Shown here: positions 54,228 to 64,000 of the stretch, piece after piece
Position numbering within the stretch: the first letter of the stretch is position 1
Layout of the letters: each line of letters opens with the position of its first letter
Source: Stutzerimonas stutzeri RCH2
GTDB taxonomy: Bacteria; Pseudomonadota; Gammaproteobacteria; Pseudomonadales; Pseudomonadaceae
Direction: 5' to 3'
DNA length: 64,000 bases
Assembly: GCF_000327065.1 (NCBI RefSeq)
Contig: NC_019936.1
Location: forward strand, 1,860,001-1,924,000
Program-made: the position numbers and the translations under genes
The notes under the pieces: generated by a model
Seen by the model: the letters and a program-made list of their open reading frames with translations, nothing else
Databases searched by the model: none
Told to the model about the DNA's origin: nothing

Positions 54228-55283
54228 ATGCCTAACATACCGAGCATTAGCATCGCCGGTCGCCGTATCGCGGCTGACGAACCGCCTTACATCATTGCCG
54301 AACTCTCCGCTAACCATAACGGTAGGCTGGAAACTGCGCTGAGGATCATCGAAGAAGCTAAAAAAGCCGGCGCCGATGCGATCAAGCTGCAGACCTACAC
54401 CGCCGATACCATCACCTTGAATTGTGACTCAGAAGAGTTCCAGATCCATGGCGGCTTGTGGGGCGGTAAGACCCTCTATCAGCTCTATCAAGAAGCCCAT
54501 ATGCCTTGGGACTGGCATAAGCCGTTGTTCGAGCATGCCCGCTCGCACGACATCACCATCTTCAGCTCTCCGTTCGACAACACGGCCGTCGACCTGCTCG
54601 AGGATCTAAACGCTCCGGCCTACAAGATCGCCTCTTTCGAAGCTGTAGACCTGCCGCTGATCAAGTACGTAGCCAGCACCGGCAAGCCGATGATCATCTC
54701 AACCGGCATGGCTGATGCCGAAGAAATACAAGAAGCGATCGACGCTGCCCGCGAAGGCGGCTGCAAGGAACTGGCGATCCTCCACTGTGTTAGCGGCTAC
54801 CCCGCCCCGGCAGAGGATTACAACTTGCGCACCATCCCCGACATGATGCAGCGATTCGGCCTGGTTACCGGCCTGTCCGATCACACCTTGGACAACACCA
54901 CAGCTATCGCCAGTGTGGTGCTCGGTGCCTCCATTATCGAGAAGCACTTTACCCTCGACCGCAATGGTGGTGGCCCAGACGATAGCTTCTCGCTGGAGCC
55001 GGTGGAGCTGGCGGCGCTGTGCCGCGACAGCAAGACAGTCTGGTCAGCGCTGGGCAAGGTGGACTATGGGCGCAAGTCCAGTGAGCAGGGGAACGCGAAG
55101 TTTCGGCGTTCACTTTACTTCGTGAAGGATTTGAAAGCCGGGGATGTAATTACGCCTAACGCGATCCGAAGCGTGAGGCCAGGATTCGGCGTTGCACCTA
55201 AATATATAGAGAAGGTCCTAGGTAAAAAGGTTAGAGAAGGTGTGGCGAGCGGTATGCCAGTGGCTTTCGATCTTATCTATTAA
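54228..55283 (+). CDS. pseI: Pseudaminic acid synthase PseI
   Basis: 351 aa. Condenses PEP with the trideoxy sugar to make Pse. NeuB-like TIM barrel (IIAELSANHNGRLETA, KIASFEAVDLPLIKYV, EKHFTLDRNGGGPDDSFSLEP) and a C-terminal antifreeze/SAF domain (RSVRPGFGVAPKY). GC content falls towards its 3' end, at the border of the AT-rich block. Confidence 0.95.
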   Translation: MPNIPSISIAGRRIAADEPPYIIAELSANHNGRLETALRIIEEAKKAGADAIKLQTYTADTITLNCDSEEFQIHGGLWGGKTLYQLYQEAHMPWDWHKPLFEHARSHDITIFSSPFDNTAVDLLEDLNAPAYKIASFEAVDLPLIKYVASTGKPMIISTGMADAEEIQEAIDAAREGGCKELAILHCVSGYPAPAEDYNLRTIPDMMQRFGLVTGLSDHTLDNTTAIASVVLGASIIEKHFTLDRNGGGPDDSFSLEPVELAALCRDSKTVWSALGKVDYGRKSSEQGNAKFRRSLYFVKDLKAGDVITPNAIRSVRPGFGVAPKYIEKVLGKKVREGVASGMPVAFDLIY

Positions 55284-55316
55284 TGGTTATAGTTATCGCT
55301 GGAACATAAAAAATTT

Positions 55317-56192
55317 ATGAAAACCCTAGTTCGTTCATTTGTTGGGCGTGCGCCTCTCATGCTTCAGATGCAAATGGCAAAGGTTATACTTTGGCTAGAG
55401 GGTGTGTTGCAAGTCTTTCGTTGCTCGTATTTGCGGCGTTCTGGGATGACAGAATTTCTGTTGAATGCCCATTCGCCTCATGGTGATGTGTGCCATATAT
55501 TGGCGTCGGGGTGGAGTCTGAATGATTCATTTTCTCGTATTGATAGGTCTAATGCTTTTGTAATTGGATTCAACTTCTCATTTCTAAAGTGCCCTGATCC
55601 CGATGTGCATTTTATTGAGAATGCATCTTCGGCAGATAAAAGGTTTTTTATTAACACGTTCCATCATTATGCGGCTTTAAATATTTTCAAGATCTCCGAT
55701 AAAACACGTCTGGTATTCAAAAATATTTCCGAATTTAAGAACTCTACAAAGCTTATATGTTGGTTGTATGGCCGTGAGGCTGAGTTTGTTAGAGATCGGC
55801 ATTACCGAATATTTTCTGGTAAAGGGGTGGGGCCGACATTGGCGTTGATGCTCGAAGATAAGCGGGGCCTGCCACAAGCTGTGTCTAGCGTAGTTGGGTT
55901 GGTTATCTGGGCTAAAAATATGGGATTTAAAAATATTGTCGTGCATGGTTTGGATTTTTATGGGCCCCACTTTTATGGGTCGGATTTACATAAAGCGATA
56001 TTTGAAGGTTATATACCCGCTTGTTTCGATCCAGCCATTGGGAGTCATAAAACAGTTATCGGTGAAAATGGTGTGGGGGTTAAAGATCTGTTTATTGAGC
56101 TAAAGAAAAGTTTAGAGCGGCATGGGGTTAAGCTTTCGGCTGGTTCAGCGTTATCACCGTCTGCGGTATTCTTAGGAAGCGCCTATGACTAG
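55317..56192 (+). CDS. Unrecognised protein after pseI; candidate nonulosonate (GT42-like) glycosyltransferase
   Basis: 291 aa, strongly AT-rich. A glycine-containing HILASGWSLND loop (about 60-71) and, late in the sequence, GFKNIVVHGLDFYGPHFYG (about 202-220) recall the N-terminal GSGPSL-type loop and the GxxxIxLxGxDFY strand of GT42 sialyltransferases and DUF115 proteins. GKGVGPTLALML lies between them. No other transferase for CMP-Pse is visible here. Overlaps the polymerase gene by 8 bases. The link to GT42 is a pattern-level guess, not a family assignment. Confidence 0.5.
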   Translation: MKTLVRSFVGRAPLMLQMQMAKVILWLEGVLQVFRCSYLRRSGMTEFLLNAHSPHGDVCHILASGWSLNDSFSRIDRSNAFVIGFNFSFLKCPDPDVHFIENASSADKRFFINTFHHYAALNIFKISDKTRLVFKNISEFKNSTKLICWLYGREAEFVRDRHYRIFSGKGVGPTLALMLEDKRGLPQAVSSVVGLVIWAKNMGFKNIVVHGLDFYGPHFYGSDLHKAIFEGYIPACFDPAIGSHKTVIGENGVGVKDLFIELKKSLERHGVKLSAGSALSPSAVFLGSAYD

Positions 56193-57327
56193 CTATAAGT
56201 CGATGCGCTCTGTTTGTGCAACTTTGATTTTTGCATATGTGGCTCTTTCATGTGCGGCCTTTTACCTTGGCGATTTGCTTTTTAGATCGCTAGCTGTGAT
56301 TGTGGGGTGTGTTGTATTTGTTTTAATGATCTGGTGGGCTCCCAAAAAAAACATTATTGTTCTCTCCTCATGTTGGGCGGTGATCTGTCTCGTCGCAGCT
56401 ATTAACATGGTTTGGTCCGATCATAGATCGCTTTTTCTTGTGTTGATTTTTTTTTCCTGCCTGGGGGTTTCATGGGCAGCATTCGAATTTCAGTTGACGA
56501 AATATCTATATGAATATGTCTTTATCATGTTCTTGGCTTTAACATTCTTTCTTGTTTTTTTATTTGGATACGGATATAAGGAGTTTAATGTTTTTCTCGA
56601 AGGGTCTAGTCGTAACGTCTATTCGGCTCTTATGCTTGCTTCGGCGGTTGGGTACGTCCTTTCTGTTATTTATCGTGGAGAAAAGCCGGCCCTTTTCTTA
56701 ATTGTGTTATTTGTTATGCTGAGCTACCCTCTTTACGGGAGGTCGGCTATTTTCTTTTCTGTTGTCTTGCTGTTCTCGGTTTTGTTTTTCTATTATAGAA
56801 AAACGTTATTTTTTTGCTTGTTTTGTTTTGTTTTGTTTTTGGTTTTTTCTTATATTTATTTTGATGGTCAAATTGATGGTTATGCGCGCGGTACGAATTT
56901 CGAAGCGGGGTTGGAAAGCGAGAGATTTGATATGTTAGCTGACTATTTCAAAGGGCTAGATGTAAACGGCGTCTTTTTTGGAGGCGACTTCACTGTCTAC
57001 CCAAGTATTGAAGCTAAAGGGGGGAATCCTCATAATGCTTTTCTGCGCTTGCATGGCTATTGGGGGGTTGGTATCTCGATTCTGCTGTTCTTGTTCTTTG
57101 TTTCGCAAATTTTGGCCGTTCAAGATAAGCGTGCAATGATTGCGTTTACAGCTTTTCTTATTTTGGTTAGGTCGTTTTTTGATATCGTTTATTTGTTCAA
57201 CTTATTCGATTATTTATTTTTTCCGGCAATTTTGTATTTTTTTTATAGGCCTTATTATGTTGGCAATGCTGATGTCTCGCGCATCGGTGTTGGTAGGGAC
57301 TCGAATTTTTCGTGGGGTAAGCAATGA
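56185..57327 (+). CDS. wzy: O-antigen polymerase Wzy-like membrane protein
   Basis: 380 aa with about 11 hydrophobic segments and one larger hydrophilic loop (about 230-285, ending [16 protein letters not shown]). The NPHNxxL-type motif near the end of the loop is common in Wzy/WaaL proteins. Very AT-rich with rare codons. Position in the locus and topology support Wzy; sequence alone cannot prove it. Its stop overlaps the gmd ATG. Confidence 0.78.
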   Translation: MTSYKSMRSVCATLIFAYVALSCAAFYLGDLLFRSLAVIVGCVVFVLMIWWAPKKNIIVLSSCWAVICLVAAINMVWSDHRSLFLVLIFFSCLGVSWAAFEFQLTKYLYEYVFIMFLALTFFLVFLFGYGYKEFNVFLEGSSRNVYSALMLASAVGYVLSVIYRGEKPALFLIVLFVMLSYPLYGRSAIFFSVVLLFSVLFFYYRKTLFFCLFCFVLFLVFSYIYFDGQIDGYARGTNFEAGLESERFDMLADYFKGLDVNGVFFGGDFTVYPSIEAKGGNPHNAFLRLHGYWGVGISILLFLFFVSQILAVQDKRAMIAFTAFLILVRSFFDIVYLFNLFDYLFFPAILYFFYRPYYVGNADVSRIGVGRDSNFSWGKQ

Positions 57328-58442
57328 GAAAAGCACTTATAACCGGTATTACTGGTCAAGACGGTTCCTATCTAGCCGAACTTCTGTTAGAGAAGGGCTA
57401 TGAGGTTCATGGCATCAAGCGTCGCGCTTCGCTGTTCAATACGCAGCGAGTCGATCATCTTTATCAAGATCCGCATGTCAATAACCGAAACTTTGTGCTC
57501 CACTATGGCGATCTCAGTGATTCGTCCAACCTGACGCGAATCATCCAGGAGGTGCAGCCCGATGAGGTGTACAACCTGGGTGCCCAGTCCCATGTTGCCG
57601 TGAGCTTCGAATCCCCCGAGTACACGGCCGATGTCGATGCTATGGGCACGCTCCGCTTGCTGGAGGCCATTCGGCTGCTGGGCCTGGAGAAGAAGACGCG
57701 TTTCTACCAGGCATCTACGTCGGAGCTGTATGGCCTTGTGCAGGAAATCCCGCAGAAGGAAACCACCCCGTTCTACCCGCGTTCGCCCTATGCAGTGGCT
57801 AAGCTGTACGCCTACTGGATCACCGTGAACTACCGCGAGGCCTACGGCATGTATGCCTGCAACGGCATTCTGTTCAACCACGAGTCGCCGCGCCGCGGCG
57901 AAACCTTCGTGACCCGCAAGATCACCCGCGGCCTGGCCAATATCGCCCAGGGCCTGGAGCAGTGCCTGTACATGGGCAACCTGGACGCACTGCGCGACTG
58001 GGGCCACGCCAAGGACTACGTGCGCATGCAGTGGATGATGCTGCAGCAGGAGCAGCCGGAGGACTTCGTGATCGCCACCGGCGTGCAGTACTCGGTACGC
58101 GAGTTCATCCGCTGGTCGGCGGCCGAGCTGGGCATCACCCTGAAGTTCGAAGGCCAGGGCGTGGAGGAGCTCGCCATCATCGAGGCTATCGAGGGCGAAA
58201 AAGCTCCGGCGCTTAAGGTTGGCGATGTGGTCGTGCGCGTCGATCCGCGTTATTTCCGCCCTGCGGAAGTGGAAACACTGCTTGGCGATCCGACTAAGGC
58301 GAAAGATAAGCTTGGCTGGGTGCCGGAAATTACAGTCCAGGAGATGTGTGCCGAGATGGTTCGCGAGGATCTCACCGCGGCGCGCCGCCATGCCTTGCTC
58401 AAGCAGCATGGTCATGACATACCGGTACCAATGGAGAACTGA
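57324..58442 (+). CDS. gmd: GDP-mannose 4,6-dehydratase
   Basis: 372 aa [23 protein letters not shown] at the N-terminus, STSELYG and [12 protein letters not shown] (Tyr/Lys), [16 protein letters not shown]. Makes GDP-4-keto-6-deoxymannose. Followed by fcl, giving GDP-L-fucose. Codon use returns to the GC-rich norm within the gene. Confidence 0.97.
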   Translation: MRKALITGITGQDGSYLAELLLEKGYEVHGIKRRASLFNTQRVDHLYQDPHVNNRNFVLHYGDLSDSSNLTRIIQEVQPDEVYNLGAQSHVAVSFESPEYTADVDAMGTLRLLEAIRLLGLEKKTRFYQASTSELYGLVQEIPQKETTPFYPRSPYAVAKLYAYWITVNYREAYGMYACNGILFNHESPRRGETFVTRKITRGLANIAQGLEQCLYMGNLDALRDWGHAKDYVRMQWMMLQQEQPEDFVIATGVQYSVREFIRWSAAELGITLKFEGQGVEELAIIEAIEGEKAPALKVGDVVVRVDPRYFRPAEVETLLGDPTKAKDKLGWVPEITVQEMCAEMVREDLTAARRHALLKQHGHDIPVPMEN

Positions 58443-58444
58443 CC

Positions 58445-59422
58445 GTGGCCCGTGATCTGAACCAGACCATATTTGTGGCCGGCCATCGCGGCATGGTTGG
58501 CTCGGCGATTGTCCGCCGTCTTCGGGCATTGGGGTACGACAATATCCTGACTACCGGGCGGGACGAGCTCAATCTGCTCGATCAGCAGGCAGTGCACGCC
58601 TGGTTTCAGTCCCATGCGATCAATCAGGTTTATCTAGCCGCGGCCAAGGTCGGTGGCATACACGCCAACAATACCTTCCCGGCTGATTTCATCTACGAAA
58701 ATCTGATGATCGAAGCCAACATCATCCATGCGGCGCACATCCATGGCGTGCAGAAGCTGTTGTTCCTCGGCTCTTCATGCATTTACCCCAAGCACGCCGA
58801 GCAACCGATGAGAGAGGAGTCGTTACTGACCGCTACTCTCGAACCGACCAACGAGCCGTATGCTATCGCCAAGATTGCCGGTATCAAGCTCTGCGAAAGC
58901 TACAACCGACAACATGTGCGCGACTACCGCAGCGTCATGCCGACCAACCTATATGGCCCGCATGACAACTTCCATCCCGATAACAGTCATGTGATTCCCG
59001 CATTGCTACGGCGTTTCCACGAAGCTGTTCAGCGCGGCGACAAAGAAGTGGTGATTTGGGGAAGTGGTAAGGCGATGCGTGAGTTCTTGCATGTCGATGA
59101 TATGGCTGCAGCCAGCGTCCACGTCATGGAGCTTGATCAGGCCGCTTACCAGGCTGCAACGCAACCAATGCTTTCGCACATTAATGTTGGTACCGGCGTG
59201 GATTGCACTATTCGGACGCTGGCGGAAACCATCGCCAGCGTCACCGGCTTCAAGGGACAGCTGATATTCGACAGCAACAAGCCGGACGGTGCGCCTCGCA
59301 AGCTCATGGATGCCTCTCGCCTCAAGAGCCTCGGTTGGGAGGCCAGCATCACGCTGGAAGACGGTTTGCGTAGCGCCTATGGATGGTATGTCTCGAATGT
59401 CGAACAGGCACGGTCGCAGTGA
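58445..59422 (+). CDS. fcl: GDP-L-fucose synthase
   Basis: 325 aa epimerase/reductase (WcaG). [23 protein letters not shown] and the catalytic EPYAIAKI region. GTG start at 58445, 2 bases after gmd stops. Confidence 0.96.
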   Translation: MARDLNQTIFVAGHRGMVGSAIVRRLRALGYDNILTTGRDELNLLDQQAVHAWFQSHAINQVYLAAAKVGGIHANNTFPADFIYENLMIEANIIHAAHIHGVQKLLFLGSSCIYPKHAEQPMREESLLTATLEPTNEPYAIAKIAGIKLCESYNRQHVRDYRSVMPTNLYGPHDNFHPDNSHVIPALLRRFHEAVQRGDKEVVIWGSGKAMREFLHVDDMAAASVHVMELDQAAYQAATQPMLSHINVGTGVDCTIRTLAETIASVTGFKGQLIFDSNKPDGAPRKLMDASRLKSLGWEASITLEDGLRSAYGWYVSNVEQARSQ

Positions 59423-59438
59423 CTTCGGGAGTGCTTGC

Positions 59439-59930
59439 ATGTGGCTAGACGAGGATGCTTTTCGGGGCGTAGTGGCTTCTACTCCGTTGGTTTCCATTGA
59501 TCTTGTTGTTCAGAACGAGCATGGCGAGCTGCTTCTCGGCCATCGCCTGAATCGTCCGGCTCAGGGCTTCTGGTTCGTGCCAGGTGGTCGTATCCAGAAG
59601 AACGAGACTCTCGATGAAGCGTTCCGACGTCTCACTTCTGGCGAGCTGGGAAGTGCTTTCGACCGTGCTTCTGCGGGACTGCTTGGCATATATGAGCATT
59701 TCTATGCAGATAGCGTTTTTGGTACGGCCGAGGATGGCATTGATACCCACTATATAGTGCTTGCCTATCACTTGCTGCTGCCTATTGGTCACGTCCTCAC
59801 GCTGCCAATTGAGCAGCACAGCGCTTATCGCTGGTGGTCAATCACTGAAGTTGAGGCCAGCGCCAAGGTGCACGGCAATTCACGTGCATATCTAGACGCG
59901 CTGCGTATGCATATGCGTGAAGGAAAATGA
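59439..59930 (+). CDS. gmm: GDP-mannose mannosyl hydrolase (Nudix)
   Basis: 163 aa WcaH/Gmm. The modified Nudix box [17 protein letters not shown] lacks a normal Nudix glutamate arrangement, as in this family. Hydrolyses GDP-mannose, maybe balancing the GDP-mannose/GDP-fucose pools. ATG at 59439; manC follows within 2 bases. Confidence 0.93.
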   Translation: MWLDEDAFRGVVASTPLVSIDLVVQNEHGELLLGHRLNRPAQGFWFVPGGRIQKNETLDEAFRRLTSGELGSAFDRASAGLLGIYEHFYADSVFGTAEDGIDTHYIVLAYHLLLPIGHVLTLPIEQHSAYRWWSITEVEASAKVHGNSRAYLDALRMHMREGK

Positions 59931-59931
59931 A

Positions 59932-61341
59932 ATGCTTCTACCGGTAATCATAGCCGGCGGTTCGGGCTCGCGTCTGTGGCCGTTATCGCGGCAGCTTAAT
60001 CCCAAGCAGTTTCTGGCGTTGACCGATGCGCAGTTATCCATGTTGCAGTCGACCATCCGCCGGCTGGATGGTCTCGAAGCGGGTTTGCCTCTGCTGATCT
60101 GCAACGAGCAGCATCGGTTCCTCGCTGCAGAGCAGCTCCGCCAGTTGAGTATGGAGCAGGCCAGTATTCTGCTCGAGCCTGTTGGACGGAATACAGCACC
60201 GGCAATCGCCTTGGCTGCGTTGCAGGCAACACAGGAGGGCGATGACCCGATTCTGCTCGTGTTGGCCGCGGATCACCTGATTCAGGATGTGGACGCCTTT
60301 CACTCCAGTATCCAAGCGGCGATGCCGTTCGCTACCAATGGCAAGCTCGTTACGTTCGGCATCGTTCCGACGAATCCGGAAACCGGGTACGGCTATATAG
60401 AGAAAGGCAAGGAGCTGGGCGAGGGCGGCTTTGCGGTGAACCGCTTCGTGGAAAAGCCGAGTCTGGATATCGCAGAGGAATACTTGGCGAGTGGTGAGTA
60501 CTTTTGGAACAGCGGTATGTTCATGTTCCGAGCTAGCCGGTATCTGGACGAGTTGGAGCGTCACCAGCCGTCAATACTTGCGGCTTGTCGTCAGGCGCTC
60601 GCGGCCGGAACGCAGGATATGCATTTCGTTCGGGTAGATGCAGCCACATTTGCTGCCTGTCCGGAGGACTCCGTTGACTATGCCGTGATGGAGAAGACAA
60701 ACGATGCAGTCATGGTGCCGCTAGATGCTGGTTGGAGCGACGTTGGGTCTTGGACGGCGCTCTGGGAGGCCAGTAACAAGGATGCTGAAGGAAATGTGTT
60801 CAAGGGCGACGTCCTCGGCCACGCCACTCGCAATTCCTTTGTTCACGCTGACAGCCGCCTGGTGGCAACGCTGGGGGTTGAAGATTTGGTAATCGTAGAG
60901 ACCAAAGACGCTGTGCTGGTCGCCCATAAAAACCAGGTGCAAGACGTCAAGAAGCTCGTCGAGCGCATCAAAGCTGATAATCGCCACGAGCACCTCAATC
61001 ACAGGGAGGTCTATCGTCCTTGGGGGGTGTATGACGCCATCGACAGCGGGCACCGTTATCAAGTCAAGCGCATTACCGTCCAACCGGGCGCCAAGCTGTC
61101 TGTGCAGATGCATCATCATCGGGCTGAGCATTGGGTCGTGGTCAGCGGGACTGCCAAGGTGACTAACGGCGATAAGACTTACTTGGTCACCGAAAACCAA
61201 TCGACCTACATACCGGTAGGCCAAGTCCATGCACTGGAAAACCCCGGAGTAATCCCATTGGAGCTGATTGAAGTTCAGTCGGGTTCTTATCTGGGCGAAG
61301 ACGATATTGTGCGGTTCGAAGATCAGTATGGGCGCGCGTAA
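59932..61341 (+). CDS. manC: Mannose-1-phosphate guanylyltransferase/mannose-6-phosphate isomerase
   Basis: 469 aa bifunctional type. Nucleotidyl transferase motif [21 protein letters not shown], and a C-terminal cupin isomerase domain with [13 protein letters not shown] at 59932 is preferred (AAGGA 7 bases upstream) over an upstream in-frame GTG. Supplies GDP-mannose to gmd. Confidence 0.96.
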   Translation: MLLPVIIAGGSGSRLWPLSRQLNPKQFLALTDAQLSMLQSTIRRLDGLEAGLPLLICNEQHRFLAAEQLRQLSMEQASILLEPVGRNTAPAIALAALQATQEGDDPILLVLAADHLIQDVDAFHSSIQAAMPFATNGKLVTFGIVPTNPETGYGYIEKGKELGEGGFAVNRFVEKPSLDIAEEYLASGEYFWNSGMFMFRASRYLDELERHQPSILAACRQALAAGTQDMHFVRVDAATFAACPEDSVDYAVMEKTNDAVMVPLDAGWSDVGSWTALWEASNKDAEGNVFKGDVLGHATRNSFVHADSRLVATLGVEDLVIVETKDAVLVAHKNQVQDVKKLVERIKADNRHEHLNHREVYRPWGVYDAIDSGHRYQVKRITVQPGAKLSVQMHHHRAEHWVVVSGTAKVTNGDKTYLVTENQSTYIPVGQVHALENPGVIPLELIEVQSGSYLGEDDIVRFEDQYGRA

Positions 61342-61350
61342 GGGGACGGT

Positions 61351-62103
61351 TTGAAGATTTCAATAATTACGGTGGCCTACAATAGTTCCGCTACCATCGA
61401 AACGACGCTCGACTCGGTACAGGCACAAGGCTATCCGGACTTGGAATATATCGTGGTCGATGGCGGTTCTACCGATGCGACATTGGATGTCGTACGTAAC
61501 TATCCCGGTCTGGTTACTCAGCTTATTTCCGAGCCTGACCGCGGGATCTACGACGCGATGAATAAAGGTGTCCAGCGAGCTACCGGGGAGGTTGTTGGTA
61601 TCCTCAACTCAGATGATTTCTATCGCCATTCACGGGTGCTGCAAGAGGTCGCTGAAGCCTTCGCGGCTGATCCAGAGTTGGAGGTATTGATGGGGGATGT
61701 GGATTTCGTGTCGGACGAGGATCTGCAAGAGCCAGTGAGAACTTATCGCGCGACGGGTTTCCGACCCTGGATGTTTCGTTTGGGTTTCATGCCGCCACAC
61801 CCAGCAATCTTTATTCGAAAATCTGCGTACGAGCGTGTTGGGCTATATAAGCTAGGCTACAGGATAGCTGCCGATTTCGACTTTCTTGTGAGACTGTTGC
61901 TGATCGACCGAGCAAAGTATCGAATCGCAGGTACCCAATGGGTCAGAATGCGCACCGGCGGAGCCAGCACTGCTGGCTGGAAAAGCAATTTGATATCCAC
62001 TCGCGAGATGCTGCGTTCATTGCGTGAGAACGGCGTTTTTTCTTCTATGCCGATGCTGTTGCTTCGATTGCCTGTCAAATACATCAGACAGGTATTTCTA
62101 TGA
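61351..62103 (+). CDS. Family 2 glycosyltransferase
   Basis: 250 aa GT-A fold. ISIITVAYNSSATIETTLDS, VVDGGSTDATLD, GIYDAMNKGV and NSDDFY (metal site) are typical WcaA/Wbd-type transferases. Start is TTG at 61351. Probably adds fucose or an aminosugar residue; specificity not readable. Overlaps the next gene by 4 bases. Confidence 0.9.
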   Translation: MKISIITVAYNSSATIETTLDSVQAQGYPDLEYIVVDGGSTDATLDVVRNYPGLVTQLISEPDRGIYDAMNKGVQRATGEVVGILNSDDFYRHSRVLQEVAEAFAADPELEVLMGDVDFVSDEDLQEPVRTYRATGFRPWMFRLGFMPPHPAIFIRKSAYERVGLYKLGYRIAADFDFLVRLLLIDRAKYRIAGTQWVRMRTGGASTAGWKSNLISTREMLRSLRENGVFSSMPMLLLRLPVKYIRQVFL

Positions 62104-63041
62104 ATGTCCTGTTGACGGGAGCGAACGGTTTCTTAGGGCGCGCCATTGTGGCTCATCTATGCCGGCAGGATCGGATCACCCTTTCCTGCGCGGTGCGTTC
62201 ACCTCTCGCTCAGGTGCGCTTTGCGACTTTTGCTGTAGGCGATCTTTGCGGTGCTAATGACTGGTCGCAACCTCTGCTTGGCCAGCAAGTAGTCATTCAT
62301 GCTGCAGCGCGCGCCCATATCATGAAAGACGAGCTCGCCGACCCCCTCAGCGAATACCGTCTCGTCAACGTGGAAGGCACGCTTAATCTGGCTCGTCAGG
62401 CCGCTGCTGCTGGAGTCGAGCGTTTTATCTATATCAGTTCCATCAAGGTCAATGGTGAGTCGACGCCTTTGGGCAAGCCGTTCGTATCCAGCGACGCGCC
62501 TGCACCTGAAGACCCCTACGGGCTTTCCAAGCTGGAAGCTGAGCAAGGCCTGATGCAACTGGCTGCCGAGACTGGGATGGAGGTCGTGATAATCCGCCCT
62601 CCGCTCGTTTACGGGCCAGGTGTAAAGGGAAACTTTGCCAGCATGATCAAGTTGATCGACAGAGGTATTCCGCTGCCCTTTGGTGCTATCCATAACAAGC
62701 GCTCTCTGGTCGGTGTCGATAATCTGGTGGACCTTATCATTCGTTGCGTCGACCATCCTGCTGCCGCAAACCAGATATTTCTCGCAGGCGACGGCAAGGA
62801 CCTGTCTACTACGGAGCTATTACTTGGCGTAGGCAAGGCGATGGATAAGCCAGCCAAGTTAATTCCAGCTCCTGCTGGATTTCTCCAGCTGGGTGCTACG
62901 TTGCTTGGCAAGAAGGCGATGGCTCAGCGGTTGCTAGGCTCTCTGCAAGTGGACATCAGCAAGACATGCGAGCTGTTGGACTGGAAGCCGCCGTACACGG
63001 TCGAAGAGGGCCTGCGTCGCTGCTTCGAGCCCGTCAAATGA
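62100..63041 (+). CDS. WbpV-like NAD-dependent epimerase/reductase
   Basis: 313 aa SDR. LLTGANGFLGRAIVAHL, YISSIKVNGE and PYGLSKLEAE mark the extended SDR. Similar in type and position to WbpV of P. aeruginosa, which reduces the 4-keto intermediate to UDP-N-acetylquinovosamine or -fucosamine. Lies before the initiating transferase and wbpM. Confidence 0.85.
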   Translation: MNVLLTGANGFLGRAIVAHLCRQDRITLSCAVRSPLAQVRFATFAVGDLCGANDWSQPLLGQQVVIHAAARAHIMKDELADPLSEYRLVNVEGTLNLARQAAAAGVERFIYISSIKVNGESTPLGKPFVSSDAPAPEDPYGLSKLEAEQGLMQLAAETGMEVVIIRPPLVYGPGVKGNFASMIKLIDRGIPLPFGAIHNKRSLVGVDNLVDLIIRCVDHPAAANQIFLAGDGKDLSTTELLLGVGKAMDKPAKLIPAPAGFLQLGATLLGKKAMAQRLLGSLQVDISKTCELLDWKPPYTVEEGLRRCFEPVK

Positions 63042-63060
63042 CTATCCGCAGGTAACCTTC

Positions 63061-63612
63061 GTGATCCGTATTTTCGATTTTGTCTTCTCTCTGCTGGGGT
63101 TGGTTTTCGGCTTTCCTGTGCTCGTATTACTTACGATCGTCGGACTTTTCGATACAGGTTCCCCGATTTTTCGGCAAGTGCGTGTCGGTCGCCATAAGCA
63201 GCCGTTCACGCTGGTTAAGTTCCGCACCATGCGGGTGGACACGGCGTCGGTTGCCACGCATCTGGCCAGTAGTGCGTCGATTACGCGATTCGGTCATTTT
63301 TTGCGCAAGACGAAGCTCGACGAGCTACCGCAGCTCTGGAATGTGCTCAAGGGTGAGATGAGCTTGGTGGGACCACGTCCTGGGCTGTTCAACCAAGAGG
63401 AGTTGACGGTCGAACGGGCCAAACGTGGTGTTTACGATGTGCGCCCTGGCATAACGGGCCTGGCCCAGGTTAGCGAGATCGATATGTCGACGCCGGTTTT
63501 GTTGGCCGAAACCGACCTGCAAATGATTAAGAGCCTGACTCTGGCTAACTACTTCAAGTACATCTTTATGACTGTGGCTGGAAAAGGCGCCGGAGATCGC
63601 GTCGTTCGATAG
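63061..63612 (+). CDS. Initiating sugar-1-phosphate transferase (PglC/WbpL-like)
   Basis: 183 aa, one N-terminal reentrant helix (about 1-30), then KFRTMR, DELPQLWNVLKGEMSLVGPRPG, typical of small monotopic phosphoglycosyl transferases. Loads the first sugar phosphate on undecaprenyl phosphate. GTG start at 63061. Note that canonical P. aeruginosa WbpL is polytopic, so the name is only by role. Confidence 0.88.
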   Translation: MIRIFDFVFSLLGLVFGFPVLVLLTIVGLFDTGSPIFRQVRVGRHKQPFTLVKFRTMRVDTASVATHLASSASITRFGHFLRKTKLDELPQLWNVLKGEMSLVGPRPGLFNQEELTVERAKRGVYDVRPGITGLAQVSEIDMSTPVLLAETDLQMIKSLTLANYFKYIFMTVAGKGAGDRVVR

Positions 63613-63763
63613 CTCGTTGGCTCGAGCTCTTGGAGATCTACCGCAGGTCTGAATTGTCGTTTAGGTGCTTCATATCGTGAAGGCTTGTGCTTTGCTGTTA
63701 AGCCACTCGCTAATTGCATTTCGCGTGATCATAGCAGTGGTTGGCTAAGGAAGGGGCGTGTTT

Positions 63764-64000
63764 GTGTTGAGTTTGGCGGAAAAATTGCGGGCCCGATTGG
63801 TTTCTTTGCCTCGGCGCTACAAGCGCTTGATCCAGCTAGCGGCGGATATCGTGCTGGTATGGGTGGCGCTCTGGTTGGCCTTTGTGGTGCGGCTGGGCGA
63901 CTCTAAAAATATCGAGCCGTTGGATGGCCATGCCTGGCTGTTCGGTATCGCGCCCGTCATCGCTATTCCATTCTTTATCCGCTTCGGCATGTACCGCGCG
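63764..64000 (+). CDS. wbpM: WbpM-like nucleoside-diphosphate sugar dehydratase, N-terminal part (runs off window)
   Basis: The frame from the GTG at 63764 (AAGGAAGGGG 7 bases upstream; an in-frame GTG at 63758 is also possible) encodes LRARLVSLPRRYKR, then a hydrophobic helix (LVWVALWLAFVVRLG) and a second (IAPVIAIPFFIRFGMYR), matching the membrane N-terminus of WbpM. Open to the window end (79 codons). Makes UDP-4-keto-6-deoxy-HexNAc for WbpV-like reductase. Confidence 0.88.
   Translation, partial: MLSLAEKLRARLVSLPRRYKRLIQLAADIVLVWVALWLAFVVRLGDSKNIEPLDGHAWLFGIAPVIAIPFFIRFGMYRA

Noticed and set aside
49722..55283. The pse genes as a flagellin glycosylation locus
   Set aside because: No flagellin or Maf-type gene is nearby; the genes lie between wzx/wzz and wzy/wbpM.

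Overview
The window is GC-rich chromosomal DNA from a Pseudomonas-type gammaproteobacterium, most likely the Stutzerimonas (P. stutzeri) group. The genus call rests on FleQ with the LFRSLVG and RN residues of the Pseudomonas c-di-GMP site, EarP next to an EF-P carrying Arg32, the gene order tpm / DUF2959 / htpX / hypothetical / alaA / msrB / gpx / DUF815 / gst recalled from other pseudomonads, and an O-antigen locus running from ihfB and wzz to wbpM. The species call is weaker. I see no phage, insertion sequence, CRISPR array or plasmid gene.

Layout. (1) 1-5.0 kb: the end of the cytochrome c maturation operon (ccmE, partial, to ccmI) and a lipoprotein. (2) 5.1-10.0 kb: a flagellar regulatory island, fliT, fleQ and fleSR, with a good sigma-54 promoter before fleS; fliE does not follow. 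(3) 10.1-18.2 kb: tpm, stress and redox genes, then tRNA-Glu and tRNA-Gly. (4) 18.4-25.1 kb: a sulfide/persulfide module. It has two candidate thiol sensors (CsoR/CstR-like and BigR-like), two DUF395 transporter genes, a DUF2892 protein, and a minus-strand operon of persulfide dioxygenase, a DUF442-SQR fusion, a SulP carrier and a rhodanese. (5) 25.3-32.2 kb: an ABC exporter with HlyD adaptor, a ZIP metal transporter, a MotA/MotB-like pair and a renalase-like flavoprotein. (6) 32.4-43.1 kb: 4.5S RNA, earP-efp, a DASS carrier, class II DAHP synthase, a spermidine-synthase-like protein, a chemoreceptor and a DEAD-box helicase. (7) 43.4-64.0 kb: ihfB and a surface-polysaccharide locus.

The polysaccharide locus has two Wzz genes, a beta-CASP metallo-hydrolase, Wzx, the complete pseudaminic acid pathway (pseB, C, F, G, H, I), an AT-rich pair (a possible nonulosonate transferase and a Wzy-like polymerase), the GDP-fucose genes (gmd, fcl, gmm, manC), one GT2 glycosyltransferase, a WbpV-like reductase, a PglC/WbpL-like initiating transferase and the start of wbpM. 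The content fits a Wzx/Wzy O antigen with a short repeat built from an N-acetylated 6-deoxyhexosamine, fucose and pseudaminic acid.

The most interesting signals are: three similar CsoR-type operators before the csoR-like gene, the persulfide dioxygenase operon and the ABC-exporter/ZIP intergenic region; a perfect AT-rich dyad before a BigR homologue; the unrecognised gene after pseI; a perfect hairpin abutting the start codon of the DEAD-box helicase; and a repeat-like in-frame segment inside the beta-CASP hydrolase. Several starts (ccmG, fleS, tpm, earP, the HlyD adaptor, the MCP, wzz2 and others) are GTG or TTG and were chosen from ribosome-binding sites or promoters.
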